DNA of 64,000 nt from Plazaster borealis (GCA_021014325.1 CM037475.1:775001-839000), one strand, 5' to 3'; positions 24,601-31,715 are shown, counted from the stretch's first letter. Translations and numbers: made by a program. The notes: a model not told the origin generated them from the letters alone.

Positions 24601-25687
24601 CCTATCTGGTCCCCTTTAGTTGAAGTCACTTTCCTGGTACTCAATCACCTCTCATCTGAAATCTAGCAAAGAACAGCAGGAACTATTTGGGTTAAGTTCA
24701 AGGCAATGTTTTTTTTTAGCACATTAATATTGAAAAAAATTACCAAGGTGTACATTTCCTTTTCATCCAATCCCTTTATATTTTGCAGTTAAATTATCCA
24801 TTCCCCCTGTTCTGTTTTGTTGGTTTGGGTAATTTATTTGTATGGTGCTGGCTTTTATATTTCCAATTTGAACAATGTGAGGTGGTATCTGATTTAACGG
24901 CTAAAGCTGTGGCTAGATTACCGTGAATGCCTGTTCTTTATCACAGCTACAATAGCAGCCACAGCCACAGCCGCAGTCAAGAATACAAAACCTTCCCCTT
25001 AAGCTGTTAGATATTACCTTCATCTCGTTTTTTTCACTTTCACTTTTCATCCTGTCAACACCACCCCCCCCCAAAAAAAAAAAAATCCCAACCTTGCTCC
25101 CAATTGTTGCATAAACTGAACTTTTTATATTTTATTTGGGTCACATTCTTTCTACACAAATGTGAAATCCGTAAGACCACTGAATTAAAATAAAAAACCA
25201 CTTTTGATAAAAATAAAAAGTAGTATAACAAAAAAATGCCATGGAGAAAAAGATGGCATAACAAGAATTATAGTACAAATTGGTTGCAACAAAATACTGT
25301 ACAAGGAAACGGGAGTATAAAATTGAAACTTAAAAATCAGCAAACAAATCAAAATATAAAATGTAACAGAATGAGGAAACTATGTTGATTGGAGACTTCT
25401 GAGGCGATAACGGGCATCCCACTCACCAATCCTTTTTTGGTGTTTCTGTCGCTGAGAATGATGGAAAAGGACTGGTTAGTGTGACGCCCTCTATCATCTC
25501 AAAAGTCTCCCATTAAGTTGAATTCTCACCAAAATAACAGAGGGTTTAGTTTCTGGTTTTTGTAATTGACAACTAAGTCTGTCTTTGTTTTTTATCTTGC
25601 AGGTCTACTGTTGCTGAAATCAACAGTTATGAGAACCCATGGCCCGTTAGTACAGAGGAGTTTGAACCTCCAAGAACAACGTTATAG
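567..25687 (+). CDS. Multi-exon CUB/EGF type I transmembrane protein, 5' end missing
   Basis: This is the 3' part of a large spliced gene. Coding exons are 567-680, 1490-1696, 4734-4877, 5938-6066, 6197-6310, 7456-7566, 8240-8350, 8958-9074, 9667-9783, 11223-11447, 11923-12030, 13064-13183, 13860-13970, 14552-14662, 15177-15306, 19239-19463 and 25603-25687, about 758 codons. Each intron has GT-AG borders, and all EGF and CUB exons begin and end in phase 1, the usual arrangement for shuffled extracellular modules. The product has 13 EGF modules with six cysteines each, one CUB domain, a transmembrane helix and a tail of about 108 residues. Such proteins usually act at the cell surface in adhesion or signalling. 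Fibropellin-like and Notch-ligand-like proteins share the EGF modules, but I see no DSL or avidin domain. No start codon or signal peptide is visible, so the gene begins before the window. Exon borders are my own reading and lack transcript support. Confidence 0.85.
720..1200. mobile_element. PIF/Harbinger-like MITE with TTA target duplication
   Basis: A 475-bp element (723-1197) has near-perfect terminal inverted repeats beginning GGGACCATGGATAAATTA and is flanked on both sides by TTA (720-722 and 1198-1200). A three-base TTA/TAA target duplication is the hallmark of the PIF/Harbinger superfamily. No transposase is encoded, so the copy is non-autonomous. It lies in the intron between EGF 1 and the CUB domain. 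Confidence 0.8.
1490..1696 (+). CDS. Exon: CUB domain, first half
   Basis: The 207-nt exon is phase 1-1, with acceptor TCCTTACAG and donor GTGAGA at 1697. The translation contains the CUB core [18 protein letters not shown] followed by VIFLDFSVE and VSIGNGENE. The first cysteine pair of a CUB fold is present (QCDYI and ENCVW). The domain continues after a 3-kb intron in exon 4734-4877. Reading through the donor meets a TGA at 1717. Confidence 0.9.
1742..4683. repeat. 24-bp minisatellite, about 120 units, inside the CUB intron
   Basis: A 2.9-kb array has the 24-bp unit GGTTACCCATTACCTAGCTC plus TGGA. Units are nearly identical from about 1770 to 3400, then become more varied (TTCCC, AACCC and ATCCCTCTAGG variants), and lose strict periodicity after about 4310. 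Because 24 is divisible by 3, the array reads as an open frame of about 960 codons repeating GGYPLPSS, with a second open frame repeating LEVTLYLA. Both are by-products of the period: the array lies between two exons that together make one CUB domain. Confidence 0.95.
4734..4877 (+). CDS. Exon: CUB domain, second half
   Basis: The 144-nt exon is phase 1-1, with acceptor TTATTTCAAG and donor GTAAAT at 4878. It encodes the second half of the CUB fold: a [20 protein letters not shown] segment, then [19 protein letters not shown] and DTC. Most CUB domains have Phe-Cys-Gly where this one has Phe-Ser-Gly, so the second conserved disulfide appears altered. Joined to exon 1490-1696, the codon across the junction is GAT (Asp). 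Confidence 0.9.
4878..5937. other. Intron with no recognised element
   Basis: The interval contains AT-rich intron sequence, a nine-G run near 5169, and a stretch at 5093-5580 with repeated wording such as 'TTGCCACGCC(T/C)TTAAG' near 5345 and 5563. That suggests an old dispersed repeat or a small internal duplication. No exon is supported. Confidence 0.5.
5938..6066 (+). CDS. Exon: EGF module 2
   Basis: The 129-nt exon is phase 1-1. The acceptor is the AAAG at 5934-5937, chosen over the downstream CAG at 5946-5948 because only the former keeps the phase-1 frame. The donor is GTAAGT at 6067. It encodes one six-cysteine EGF module ([20 protein letters not shown]) and ends in ETDS. Confidence 0.85.
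6197..6310 (+). CDS. Exon: EGF module 3
   Basis: The 114-nt exon is phase 1-1, with acceptor TTTCAACAG and donor GTAAGT at 6311. It encodes one six-cysteine EGF module (VCSSSPC, NGGTC, YMCLC, LRC). The intron before it is only 130 bp. Confidence 0.9.
6520..7443. repeat. Array of about ten ~96-bp repeats ending at a splice acceptor
   Basis: The unit recurs about every 90-100 bp and carries TATTCATAAG, ACTGTTTATTCATCAGCTGA, CCCATGTTGTGATAACCTAT and GATACAGTAGCGGCT. The final partial unit stops only 12 bp before the acceptor of EGF exon 4 at 7456. Units are mostly similar with small indels, so array expansion followed by modest divergence is likely. Confidence 0.9.
7456..7566 (+). CDS. Exon: EGF module 4
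   Basis: The 111-nt exon is phase 1-1, with acceptor CTTCTCCTCAG and donor GTAAGT at 7567. It encodes one six-cysteine EGF module ([21 protein letters not shown]). The polypyrimidine tract is the short unique sequence left between the tandem array and the exon. Confidence 0.9.
7833..8221 (+). mobile_element. tRNA-derived SINE
   Basis: A tRNA-like head has a box A (TGGCTGCGCGGTTAAGAGC at about 7848) and a box B (GGTACGAGTCC at about 7899). A body follows with the phrase GGGACGTAAAGCTGTAGGTC, then a tail with GCGCCTTGAGTACC and GTGCTACATAAGA ending in an ATTATT-rich stretch. The body phrase resembles conserved central domains of metazoan SINEs; my assignment to a Nin-type domain is from memory and unverified. 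Target duplications are not clear. Confidence 0.7.
8240..8350 (+). CDS. Exon: EGF module 5
   Basis: The 111-nt exon is phase 1-1, with acceptor TTACCACAG and donor GTGAGT at 8351. Six cysteines are seen in [17 protein letters not shown] and SRC. The GG pair usual before the third cysteine is replaced by NQP. Confidence 0.9.
8958..9074 (+). CDS. Exon: EGF module 6
   Basis: The 117-nt exon is phase 1-1, with acceptor CTCTTTTAG and donor GTAAAC at 9075. Six cysteines are seen in [17 protein letters not shown] and DRC. The loop between cysteines 3 and 4 is slightly longer than in the neighbouring modules. Confidence 0.9.
9667..9783 (+). CDS. Exon: EGF module 7
   Basis: The 117-nt exon is phase 1-1, with acceptor TATCTTCAG and donor GTGAGT at 9784. 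Six cysteines are seen in [18 protein letters not shown] and LTC. Confidence 0.88.
9784..10674. other. Intron with no recognised element
   Basis: AT-rich intron DNA contains a run of AAATAAATAAAT-type low complexity at about 10325-10390. I see no exon or clear mobile element. Confidence 0.5.
10675..11170. repeat. 19-bp pyrimidine-rich minisatellite
   Basis: The 19-bp unit CTTCTTTACACCAAGTGTT repeats about 25 times and degenerates near the 3' end with shorter units. The period is not a multiple of 3, so all three forward frames read the same repeating peptide. It ends about 50 bp before the acceptor of exon 11223. Each unit has a pyrimidine stretch followed by CCAAG, resembling a weak 3' splice site. 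Confidence 0.93.
11223..11447 (+). CDS. Exon: EGF modules 8 and 9
   Basis: The 225-nt exon is phase 1-1, with acceptor TTCTCTACAG and donor GTAAGT at 11448. It encodes two EGF modules in one exon. The first has LCSDSPC, NGGC, FVCTC and LIC. The second starts DANEC, a calcium-binding EGF signature, and continues TPC, AVC, YTCTC and INC. Loss of an ancestral intron between the two modules is the simplest explanation. Confidence 0.9.
11923..12030 (+). CDS. Exon: EGF module 10
   Basis: The 108-nt exon is phase 1-1, with acceptor TCTGTTTTTTAG and donor GTAATT at 12031. Six cysteines are seen in ACDVNTC, ATC, SSCLC and VFC. The second-to-third cysteine loop is shorter than usual. Confidence 0.88.
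12137..12353. mobile_element. hAT-like MITE with 8-bp target duplication
   Basis: A 201-bp element (12145-12345) has terminal inverted repeats CAGAGCCGTATATTGAGAGA and, at the other end, the reverse complement of CAGAGCTGTGTATTGAGAGA. It is flanked by the perfect 8-bp duplication GTTAAAAC (12137-12144 and 12346-12353). CAG-starting ends with 8-bp duplications are typical of hAT. It is non-autonomous, with no coding potential. Confidence 0.88.
12485..12640. repeat. Short degenerate tandem repeat (TTGGTTGCTATG)
   Basis: About five loose copies of a roughly 27-bp phrase containing CATTGGTTGCTATG and GTGTATAATA occur in the intron before EGF exon 11. The rest of 12354-13063 holds nothing I recognise. 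Confidence 0.6.
13064..13183 (+). CDS. Exon: calcium-binding EGF module 11
   Basis: The 120-nt exon is phase 1-1, with acceptor TGCACTTTAG and donor GTGAGA at 13184. It opens with DINEC, the classic calcium-binding EGF signature, followed by NPC, QIC, YTCAC and TDC. Confidence 0.92.
13522..13736. mobile_element. TTAA-flanked MITE (CCCTTTCATGC family)
   Basis: A 207-bp element starts CCCTTTCATGCACCATTT and ends GGCGCTTGAAAGAG, flanked by TTAA on both sides. A second copy with the same order of motifs, also TTAA-flanked, lies at 52922-53172. The TTAA flanks suggest piggyBac-type targeting, but no transposase is visible. Confidence 0.7.
13860..13970 (+). CDS. Exon: calcium-binding EGF module 12
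   Basis: The 111-nt exon is phase 1-1, with acceptor TTTGATTTAG and donor GTAAAT at 13971. It opens DVDEC (calcium-binding signature), then NPC, EGTC, YTCVC and VNC. Confidence 0.92.
14552..14662 (+). CDS. Exon: EGF module 13
   Basis: The 111-nt exon is phase 1-1, with acceptor TTGCTTTACAG and donor GTAAGT at 14663. It is the last EGF module before the membrane ([21 protein letters not shown]). Confidence 0.92.
14818..15152. repeat. 20-bp minisatellite before the transmembrane exon
   Basis: The 20-bp unit ATTGGATGAGTTCCTTATTC repeats about 17 times, with a higher-order pattern in which a variant unit (GGTTTCTTGTTT) recurs every six units. It stops about 25 bp before the acceptor at 15177. 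Confidence 0.93.
15177..15306 (+). CDS. Exon: transmembrane helix
   Basis: The 130-nt exon enters in phase 1 and leaves in phase 2, with acceptor ATATTTGTAG and donor GTACGT at 15307. It encodes a short juxtamembrane stretch, then the hydrophobic helix [20 protein letters not shown], then VIYNNCKPR. The basic residues after the helix agree with the positive-inside rule for a type I protein. Confidence 0.92.
15435..15676. mobile_element. Foldback MITE with GGGCCCAATTTCATAGAGCT ends
   Basis: A 242-bp near-perfect palindrome has arms of about 105 bp running from GGGCCCAATTTCATAGAGCT inward and a loop of about 30 bp. The arms differ by only a few bases. A decayed relative is at 43287-43434, and a left-end fragment lies at about 44326-44350. 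It sits in the long intron after the transmembrane exon. Confidence 0.85.
15677..16500. other. Intron with no recognised element
   Basis: AT-rich intron DNA. An 86-codon open frame at 15798-16058 has no recognisable domain and I do not support it as a gene. Confidence 0.5.
16540..16935 (+). mobile_element. tRNA-derived SINE copy 1, composite
   Basis: A tRNA-like segment at about 16829-16900 has a box A (TGGCTCAGTTGGTAGAGCGC) and a box B (GGTTCAAATCCC), followed by TTTTTCTTTGTTCAACC. The phrase ACCCAGTCAGTTTCCCTTGT, which is the tail in the two other copies (46541-46830 and 56735-56885), lies upstream here. This points to two copies side by side or a rearranged one. It is not a tRNA gene, because an acceptor stem does not close. 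Confidence 0.7.
17241..17579. mobile_element. TTAA-flanked MITE (GTATACGTTTGGTAA family)
   Basis: A 331-bp element between two TTAA motifs has ends GGAAATTGTATACGTTTGGT and, inverted, a near match ending ACCAAACGTATACAGACTC. A truncated copy begins at 37936. The ends resemble those of the AGGCATCG family, but the interior is different. Confidence 0.72.
17908..18274. mobile_element. TTAA MITE, AGGCATCGTACACG family, copy 1
   Basis: The left end AGGCATCGTACACGTTTGGT follows a TTAA, and the right end is its inverse but lacks the last bases and the second TTAA. A perfect central hairpin built around AACTTCTTGCAAGAAGTT lies near 18080-18098. Related copies are at 26248, 32439 and 51582. Confidence 0.85.
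18524..18575. repeat. 11-bp tandem repeat (ATCTTACACTA)
   Basis: About four copies of ATCTTACACTA occur, with one interrupted by CCTA. It lies in the intron upstream of the cytoplasmic-tail exon. Confidence 0.8.
19239..19463 (+). CDS. Exon: cytoplasmic tail, two possible ends
   Basis: The acceptor CACACTACAG is clear, and the exon starts in phase 2. Two donors keep the frame: CAG|GTATGA after 19385 (strong consensus) and AAAG|GTTGCT after 19463 (weaker). Both leave phase 2 and join exon 25603. The longer form adds 26 residues including [15 protein letters not shown] and HEKKTPPKR. The tail is rich in Tyr, Asp, Glu and Arg ([24 protein letters not shown]), with several tyrosines in acidic context. 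No known signalling domain is seen. Confidence 0.8.
19815..20403 (-). repeat. 3' LTR (element on - strand)
   Basis: The left copy on the + strand matches 23959-24551 except for a few bases (for example GGCCGGTC versus GGCCAGTC) and small indels near the TGGAGCATGGCC hairpin. It is followed inward by the polypurine-like tract. Confidence 0.85.
21131..21560. repeat. 30-bp minisatellite inside the LTR element
   Basis: The 30-bp unit AGAGGGCATGAAACCAACCT plus TGATGCATTC repeats about 14 times. GATGCATTC and GATACATTC versions alternate irregularly. It is open in several frames on both strands because 30 is divisible by 3. I treat those frames as by-products. Confidence 0.93.
22542..23123 (-). 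CDS. Unrecognised 193-aa ORF of the LTR element
   Basis: This is the longest open frame in the element's interior and lies on the element's sense strand, 835 bp after the 5' LTR. It has an acidic Cys-containing stretch near the start ([20 protein letters not shown]) and a hydrophobic C-terminal third ([20 protein letters not shown]). No gag zinc knuckle, protease or polymerase motif is seen. It could be a remnant gag-like product, a captured host fragment or chance. I do not assign a function. Confidence 0.35.
   Translation of the reverse strand: MSVPDNISKSNSALAKSIVSSFTCFLCEDDDEYECPDINVVDSIKAAFDARFSNMFKCLENLNADRVDKLQSPDPITFSPSISHLNDVFLEEAVPLIIKPVVLEAASFCSLEVAGEVFVSLTVSIFNDSHHVSFNRPSFCLPNGKAKEKVGKSPLYLGIAIYFHLYVHALAVAVTIGRPTVYFILGLWPNAIT
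23959..24551 (-). repeat. 5' LTR (element on - strand)
   Basis: This is the right copy on the + strand. Minus-strand transcription would start in this LTR, and the putative primer-binding site begins two bases beyond its inner end. The flank TTAA after 24551 matches the TTAA before 19815. Confidence 0.85.
24552..25602. other. Remainder of the last intron
   Basis: AT-rich sequence contains a C-run/A-run near 25062-25085 and a short purine-pyrimidine phrase (ACAGCCACAGCCGCAG) near 24960. No exon or element is supported. Confidence 0.5.
25603..25687 (+). CDS. Last coding exon, tail ending TTL
   Basis: After acceptor TTATCTTGCAG the exon completes an Arg codon in phase 2 and encodes [20 protein letters not shown] then EPPRTTL and the stop TAG at 25685-25687. 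The last three residues T-T-L fit a class I PDZ-binding motif (S/T-x-hydrophobic). The SYENPWP segment has a tyrosine in a possible adaptor context, but it is not NPxY. Confidence 0.85.
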
Positions 25688-26125
25688 GATTGAATACAAC
25701 CTGGCCTCTAAATGCAACAATCAGAGGCTGTCTTATACAAATGTTCAATTTTTTAATATCTAGCATTAACATTGTATGATTTAATTTAACATGAGACTGC
25801 TTTAAAAGTGGCAATCTGTTTACTATTTCATAATGTTGTTTTCAAGTTTAGTTTCATGTCTTTTAAACTAAAGTTTTGAACATTTAATGAAGTCTTTTAA
25901 GTACAAGACTTGATGTACTGTACATTTTGTCTACAGCAATGAACAAATTTACGCATAAAGGATTAACAAAACTGTATGACTACATCAGTTTTTAAATTGT
26001 TTTTAATATTCTTGTCGATGTATATTTCAAACAAAACTGAGCTAGCTCCTTTCACATTTCCTTAAGAAGTTGATGATTTTCTTAGATTATTTAGATTTGA
26101 TGAATAAATAATTAGTTTTGCAAAA
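25688..26125 (+). other. 3' untranslated region with poly(A) signal
   Basis: AT-rich sequence follows the stop, with AATAAA at 26103-26108. A second AATAAA lies at about 26699, beyond a MITE copy. The nearer signal is the likely transcript end. Confidence 0.6.
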
Positions 26126-26247
26126 GGAAACTTTTGTTTTTACAATTAATTGTCCATCACCATGTTCTGCTCATTAGGAAATTGAAGCCAATTCCTCTCT
26201 TTTTCTGAATGAGCTCTCAGTATTAACATGAACTTTTTACTTTCCAC

Positions 26248-26621
26248 TTAAAGGCATCGTACACGTTTGGTAATTGTCACATACCAGTGTTCTCACTTGG
26301 TGTATCCCAACATATGCATAAAATAACAAGCCTGTGAAAATTTGGGCTCAATTGGTCATCGAAGTTGCAAGAAAATAATGAAAGAAAAAACACCCTTGTT
26401 GTACAAATTTGTGTGCTTTCAGATAGGAATAAAAACTTCTTGCAAGAAGTTTTTATTATTTTAGTGAGAAATTACCTCTTTCTTAAAAACTACGTTACTT
26501 CAGAGGGAGTCGTTCTCTACAATGTTTTATACTATCAACAGCTCTCCGTTGCTTGTTACCAAGTAAGTTTTTATGCTAATATTTGTTTTGAGTAATTACC
26601 AAACGTGTACGATACCTTTAA
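26248..26621. mobile_element. TTAA MITE, AGGCATCGTACACG family, copy 2
   Basis: A 366-bp element flanked by TTAA on both sides has the same ends and the same central AACTTCTTGCAAGAAGTT hairpin as the copy at 17908, in the opposite interior orientation. It lies just past the CUB/EGF gene. Confidence 0.85.
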
Positions 26622-28317
26622 CAGGTTTTAGAACTTTATTTTAAATTTAGACCTCAGATAATAGGGTTATTTTGTAAATGCTTTGTAATGGATTTATTAA
26701 TAAAACAGCATGGCTATTGATTATTATTGATTATTTGATGTAAATTTAAAATGAAGAGCAATCTTTAATGTGATGAAATGTAAATATGTCAATATTGCCA
26801 AAATGATTTGTGATTTGAAGTGATGTTTAAATATTATTTGAGGCAAGATTTTAATGTAGCAATCAAAGCATTATTTGTTTTATGGCAAGCTTTTAGATCA
26901 TAACTAATGTACCTTTCGAATGTTTTTAAAAGTAATGTTATTAGAAAGATAAGAAAAGTGGGCCTAAATGGAGATAGATGCCACTAAGACAGTTTTTCGT
27001 GACGTTTGAGAATATCCCACCAAATGAAAAAAGCATTGATTTCTGTACATGCGTAATATGATTATTGATATACTGTATATCCAAGTCTAACATGGAGGTA
27101 TCAAGCAGTTACGGCTGTATTGTACACATTAATGTAAACAAAGCTATAAATGGATCCGTATTTTTAAAATTCAAAATAATGATGATTTGTAACTAAGAAC
27201 CTGCCTCAATTTCAGCCTTGATATTCCATCGGTTTTACAAAGACAGAAAAAGAAGTAGGCCTACATGTAAGCAACTTGTCTTATACGTACGGCTGTATAG
27301 TACGGCCTAACCGTGAGGAATCACATGCTGGAATATTTCATTTCTCCAAAATGATAGCAGAACAGCTGATACAGGCTTCTCATAAGCTGTGTCTGAGTAT
27401 ATGGCTACGGTAGTTGCTTCGGCGGTGGCTAAAGATAGTTAGTAGTGGCTTGTGCAGTGGCTAAAGTAGTAGTGGCTTGTGCAGTGGCTACGGCACCGGG
27501 TATGGCCGGATCGCTGAAACGACCTATATGAGTCAACACCTCGTGTTGCCCGTGCCACTCGGATGCGGCTTACGTGTATTCAGAATTGAAAACGTTACTT
27601 GTTTCATGCATGTTTTCAAGATTTTTATAACGAGTAGTCTGTAGCAGGTGTTACTATGATCGTTATATAGGCTTATTGTATGTGCATTACAGAAATCATA
27701 CTGTAGACGGTATCCCACCAAATTGACAGTAGTTTAGAGAAAACAGTGTGTTCTAGGAATTTTAGTATTCGGTATACTATAATTACTATCCACACTGGTG
27801 GATAATTTTAATCAATCCCGATGTAATCTTGTTTTAGATGTATATTTCATCGGGGATGAAGATTATTATTATATTACCCTATCACAGATGTGTGATAAGC
27901 ACTGTTTGGGGAAAAATCCACATACATAGTTAGATCAACGAGAGTGTGTCAGGTGACAAGAGGATGGGTCAAATCCGGGTTCCTATAAATTCCTTTTTTT
28001 AAAAGATGATAAGTTTCAATAGATTTTTTATGTTAATGGTGCTGCCATCTCATTTCAGAAGAGGCAGCAGTTCAGGCAACAAGAAAAAAACAGTCTGGCC
28101 TAGAATTATTTTCTGCAAATACATTAAACTGGTAGCCTATATACGTCGGATATAAGGGAACCAATGGAAGTATTTGGATACCAAGTGGTGACCATTTTAG
28201 TTTTCGATTTCAAAGCAATTATAGGTTGTGTCCAGATTGACAGCTGTGGCTGCTGCAGTTGCTAAGAGTGTTGCTATGGGCGTCCTATCAGACAGAACAA
28301 GTTTGAACCCTTTTCGG
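26622..28317. other. Intergenic, no gene seen
   Basis: AT-rich sequence. Short repeated phrases (GTGGCTTGTGCAGTGGCTA, near 27445-27490) and a segment near 27830-27905 that is an inverted relative of 71-157 are the only structures noted. Confidence 0.5.
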
Positions 28318-28693
28318 TTAAAGGAACGTTACAGAACTGGTAATTAAAATTTTCTTTAAGATCACAGATTTACATAAAACTTACACGGTCTAATGATGAT
28401 GATAGTAGAAAACATCCCTAGAAATATTTATGTCTGAAATGCCATATTTGATGTGAAATAAATAAAACTAATTTCCGATTGGAGTTTATCGCTGATGAGC
28501 GTTTTATTCATGCATTGTATAACCATGGTATATAACACATGCTTGTGTAATCGGTTTTTCACTATTTTCTCGTGACCCAGATGGCCGATCGATCTCAAAC
28601 TTCTACAGGTTTGTCAGTTTATGTATATGGTGGATTATATAAAGTGCTTACACTGTTTTGTGAGCAAAAACCAATTCTGCAATGTTCCTTTAA
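28318..28693. mobile_element. TTAA-flanked MITE (AGGAACGTTACAGAA family)
   Basis: A 368-bp element between TTAA motifs starts AGGAACGTTACAGAACTGGT and ends with the inverse AACCAATTCTGCAATGTTCC. There is no coding capacity. The interior is AT-rich. Confidence 0.72.
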
Positions 28694-29413
28694 CCTTCAG
28701 AGCAGCCAAGGGGCGCCGGCGGAATGACCAGCTTCATTCCTTTTAACAAAATGTGTGGATCAATTCCGCTGATTTCTTTTTTGAACTACCTTTAAACACC
28801 CCTCTTTCATATACCGTAGTGATTTCTGAGAATTAGTATTCGTTTTTGTTGGTGTTCAAAATGATGCAGAGTGTCAATAGATCTAAGGCCAACACAAAAA
28901 GTAATAGATTTCATTGTGTTTCTAATGGTACCAGTTTCTGCACTTTTTGTATGTTTATCTTTAGCTAGAAAGCATGGTTTAACCTTCCCAAGTTGTTCAA
29001 TAGAAAAGTAACAATTCCTAAAATCATTCCTTCAGTGCGCAGTTACAAAGTGGTTTGGAAATTTCTAAAAATGGCGTCGTGGCAATTGCACATTAGATTA
29101 CATACCGGCTACCTACATTATTTTAACCAACACTATAGCCAAAGTTCTCCGTGCTTTCTCGGGCAGTTTTCAATTGAGGTTTGCTTTTGTGTGCAAAGTT
29201 TACATGGATATGTGTATTAATTGGTAAATAAAATATGCTAAGTAACTTTGAGTTTGGTGTGTCGATTATTTCCTCCAATTAATATCTAATTAGACCTTTA
29301 TCGTAGCATTTGTGTCTTTTTCATTGTGTACAAAAGCGGACTGTCGTTTCGAAATGAGTTTCTGACTCTTTTTGTCACGTTATCACACAAGCGGAAGCGT
29401 GCTGCTATAGGTG

Positions 29414-29986
29414 GCAGCAGACTTACCAGGTAAATTCCCATTGTTTGCGTAGTTTTGAGCATGTGCACATTACCGAGAGAACAATGGATTTACGGGTGCA
29501 CCACCCTAAAAAGGCCAAATTCAGGCGTCAAGCTGATTATCACAATTTGTAAACCCGCAGTTACTAATTTTGACTCGTAATTTTTTTAGGGTCACTGGGT
29601 CATGCTGTTGATAGATTGTGTAATTATGATAATTTATCACAAGCTGGGGGTTCTTTGCTTCAACTTTTGAGGAGACTTTGATAAATTGGTCCTATATTGG
29701 CTTGGGAAGTGGAGGGATGCTTCATGAAACTTACAGTAAGTCAGTTTGGGTATCATATTCGGGGTGTTTTTTTCTGGGGTGAAAAGCAAAAATTTCAAAC
29801 GGCTGACCTGCCAAAAATTTAAAAGAAATCTGAAGTTTAGTTGTCCAAAAATATGTCTAATTGGTGTTCAAGAGGCTGAGAGACTTTAAAGTATTTTCTT
29901 TTTGTGTTTTTGAATATTTAACATTTATCATCGTTTGCTATGGGAGTTTATTTAGTGTGTGCACCCTTACCTGGTAAGTCTGCTGC
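29414..29986. mobile_element. MITE with perfect 20-bp inverted ends
   Basis: The perfect terminal inverted repeat GCAGCAGACTTACCAGGTAA bounds 573 bp, and similarity continues imperfectly a further 8-10 bp outward (AGGT/ACCT). The interior stretch at 29590-29860 reappears, diverged, at 58040-58320, both with the phrase CTTCAACTTTTGAGGAGA. No clear target duplication was found. Confidence 0.65.
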
Positions 29987-30164
29987 AACCTAGCGTCTCA
30001 CAAGTCCCCTATTCGTTTGTGTACATTTGAGAAACGATCTTACCCACTATGTTTTTGATGAATATGCATGAAACCAGATAATGCAGCGACCAGATCCAAA
30101 CGTGAGATTTGTGGGATTACAATTTTCTTTGAGTAAAATTGGAAGATTGATATGGATCAGAAGT

Positions 30165-30500
30165 GCTTAAAAAGCGTGTCTATCTCTGTTTTAGGCACAC
30201 AGAGGCTTGATTTTTCACCCCTCAAAAGGCCAAAAGCTCAGAGCTTCCGGGGGCTTCGCCCCCTGGACCCCCATCGGGGCTTCGCCCCTGGACCCCACTA
30301 TCGATGTTACAGAAAAAAATTCCCAGTAAATTTAGAAGAGTGAAATGGATCTAAATTGCTTAAAAAGTGTGTCTATTTCTCTGTTTTAGGCACATGGTGG
30401 CTTGATCTATCATCCCTCAAAACGCCAAAGGCCAGAGCTTCCGGGGGCTTCGCCCCCTGGACCCCAATTGGGGCTTAAAAGGTGTGTCTATTTCTCTGTT
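30165..30500. repeat. Diverged duplication with GC-rich hairpins
   Basis: Two copies about 195 bp apart share GTGTCTAT...CTGTTTTAGGCACA and CAGAGCTTCCGGGGGCTTCG followed by CCCCCTGGACCCC. The GGGGGCTTCGCCCCC core forms a strong hairpin with a stable TTCG loop. A third partial copy of the left end is at about 30478-30500. Confidence 0.75.
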
Positions 30501-31623
30501 TGGTTAATTATATTGAAAATTGCACTATCATATCGATTGTCTCACCATGGAGGAAGGATCCTCCTCACCCAACACTTTTTTTGTCCCTAAATAAATATTA
30601 ATTGTAGCCTGCGTTTTGATTTTATAACTCAGGATGACGTTTAAATGATGTTTAATGATCTTGCTAAAACAATGATTGGTTAAAGTGATCAGATATTGCA
30701 TGAGATCGCACCACAGAGCATCTAGAATCCTAACTGTCTCGGAGCATTTAAGCGGGCCCCGGAACCCATGCCGTTAGGGCTTCGCATTACGCGCCGCAAA
30801 TTGCATTCACCATTTGCTGCTTGGTACATTATCACGCCGCCCCCCACCCCCGTTTGGAAAATCCTGGATCCGCCCCTGCCAATAAACTTATTTCAATCAA
30901 CATTTTAGTTTATTATTTGTTGACTAACATGCACACTAGTCTTATGAATCGTGGATTGAAATGACTTTAAAACCCTCTCAACTCGAACTATGTAAAATCG
31001 GTCACCGGTGACCGATACAATAAATAAAATATGAAAACGAAAAATGGGCGCAATTTCTTTTCCAAAACCTCGTGGGACGTAAAGAATTAGATATAAATGT
31101 AGCCATATGTAAGCTTTATAGTGGTGTATGAAGTAAACCAGTCGTTTTGATAAATAACCTGAGCACATGATGCAAAATTGCCCCCAAAAGGTCGAAAGGT
31201 TAAAATATTATCTTTCATTGTAAAATAGATTTAAAGCAATCGTTGAATGAATATCAAACAAAACACAATACGTATCAATATGAGAACAAATTTGTTGACT
31301 TTATTCTCGCGTCATTAAACTACCAATAGTTCTGTACAAAAATACATTGTCAGTAGTACAATGAAATTGCAAGAAAAAGAAAATTCCAAGGTTTGTGATC
31401 ATCGTTCTGAAAAGCAGAGTTGTTAATTAATTAAATTGAATAAAGACTTACAATCTGCCGACATCAACCAGTTTTATTGAAGAAATAAACTAACTAAAGA
31501 ATACAAATTGTTGTTAGTACTTAGTTTGTATTTGTGTTTTTGTAATCCAATCGATTTTGGTTTTTAAACACGGTAAATAAGACATTAGTCCAGTAGGCCT
31601 AGTCTACACGTTCTAATCATAAT

Positions 31624-31715
31624 CGCATATCACTCAGATGCATCCAGGATTGGCTGAAGGAGTAAAGCTCTTTTACACCAACAGCTTGACCAGGCATGGC
31701 TTCACGGTTGGCAAA
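31624..31715. other. 92-bp block identical in units A and C
   Basis: The 92 bases from CGCATATCACTCAGATGCAT to CTTCACGGTTGGCAAA are identical here and at 58886-58977, although the surrounding unit sequence differs at many places. Unit B keeps only the first 30 or so bases (about 47797). The block is open in at least one frame on each strand. Confidence 0.75.
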
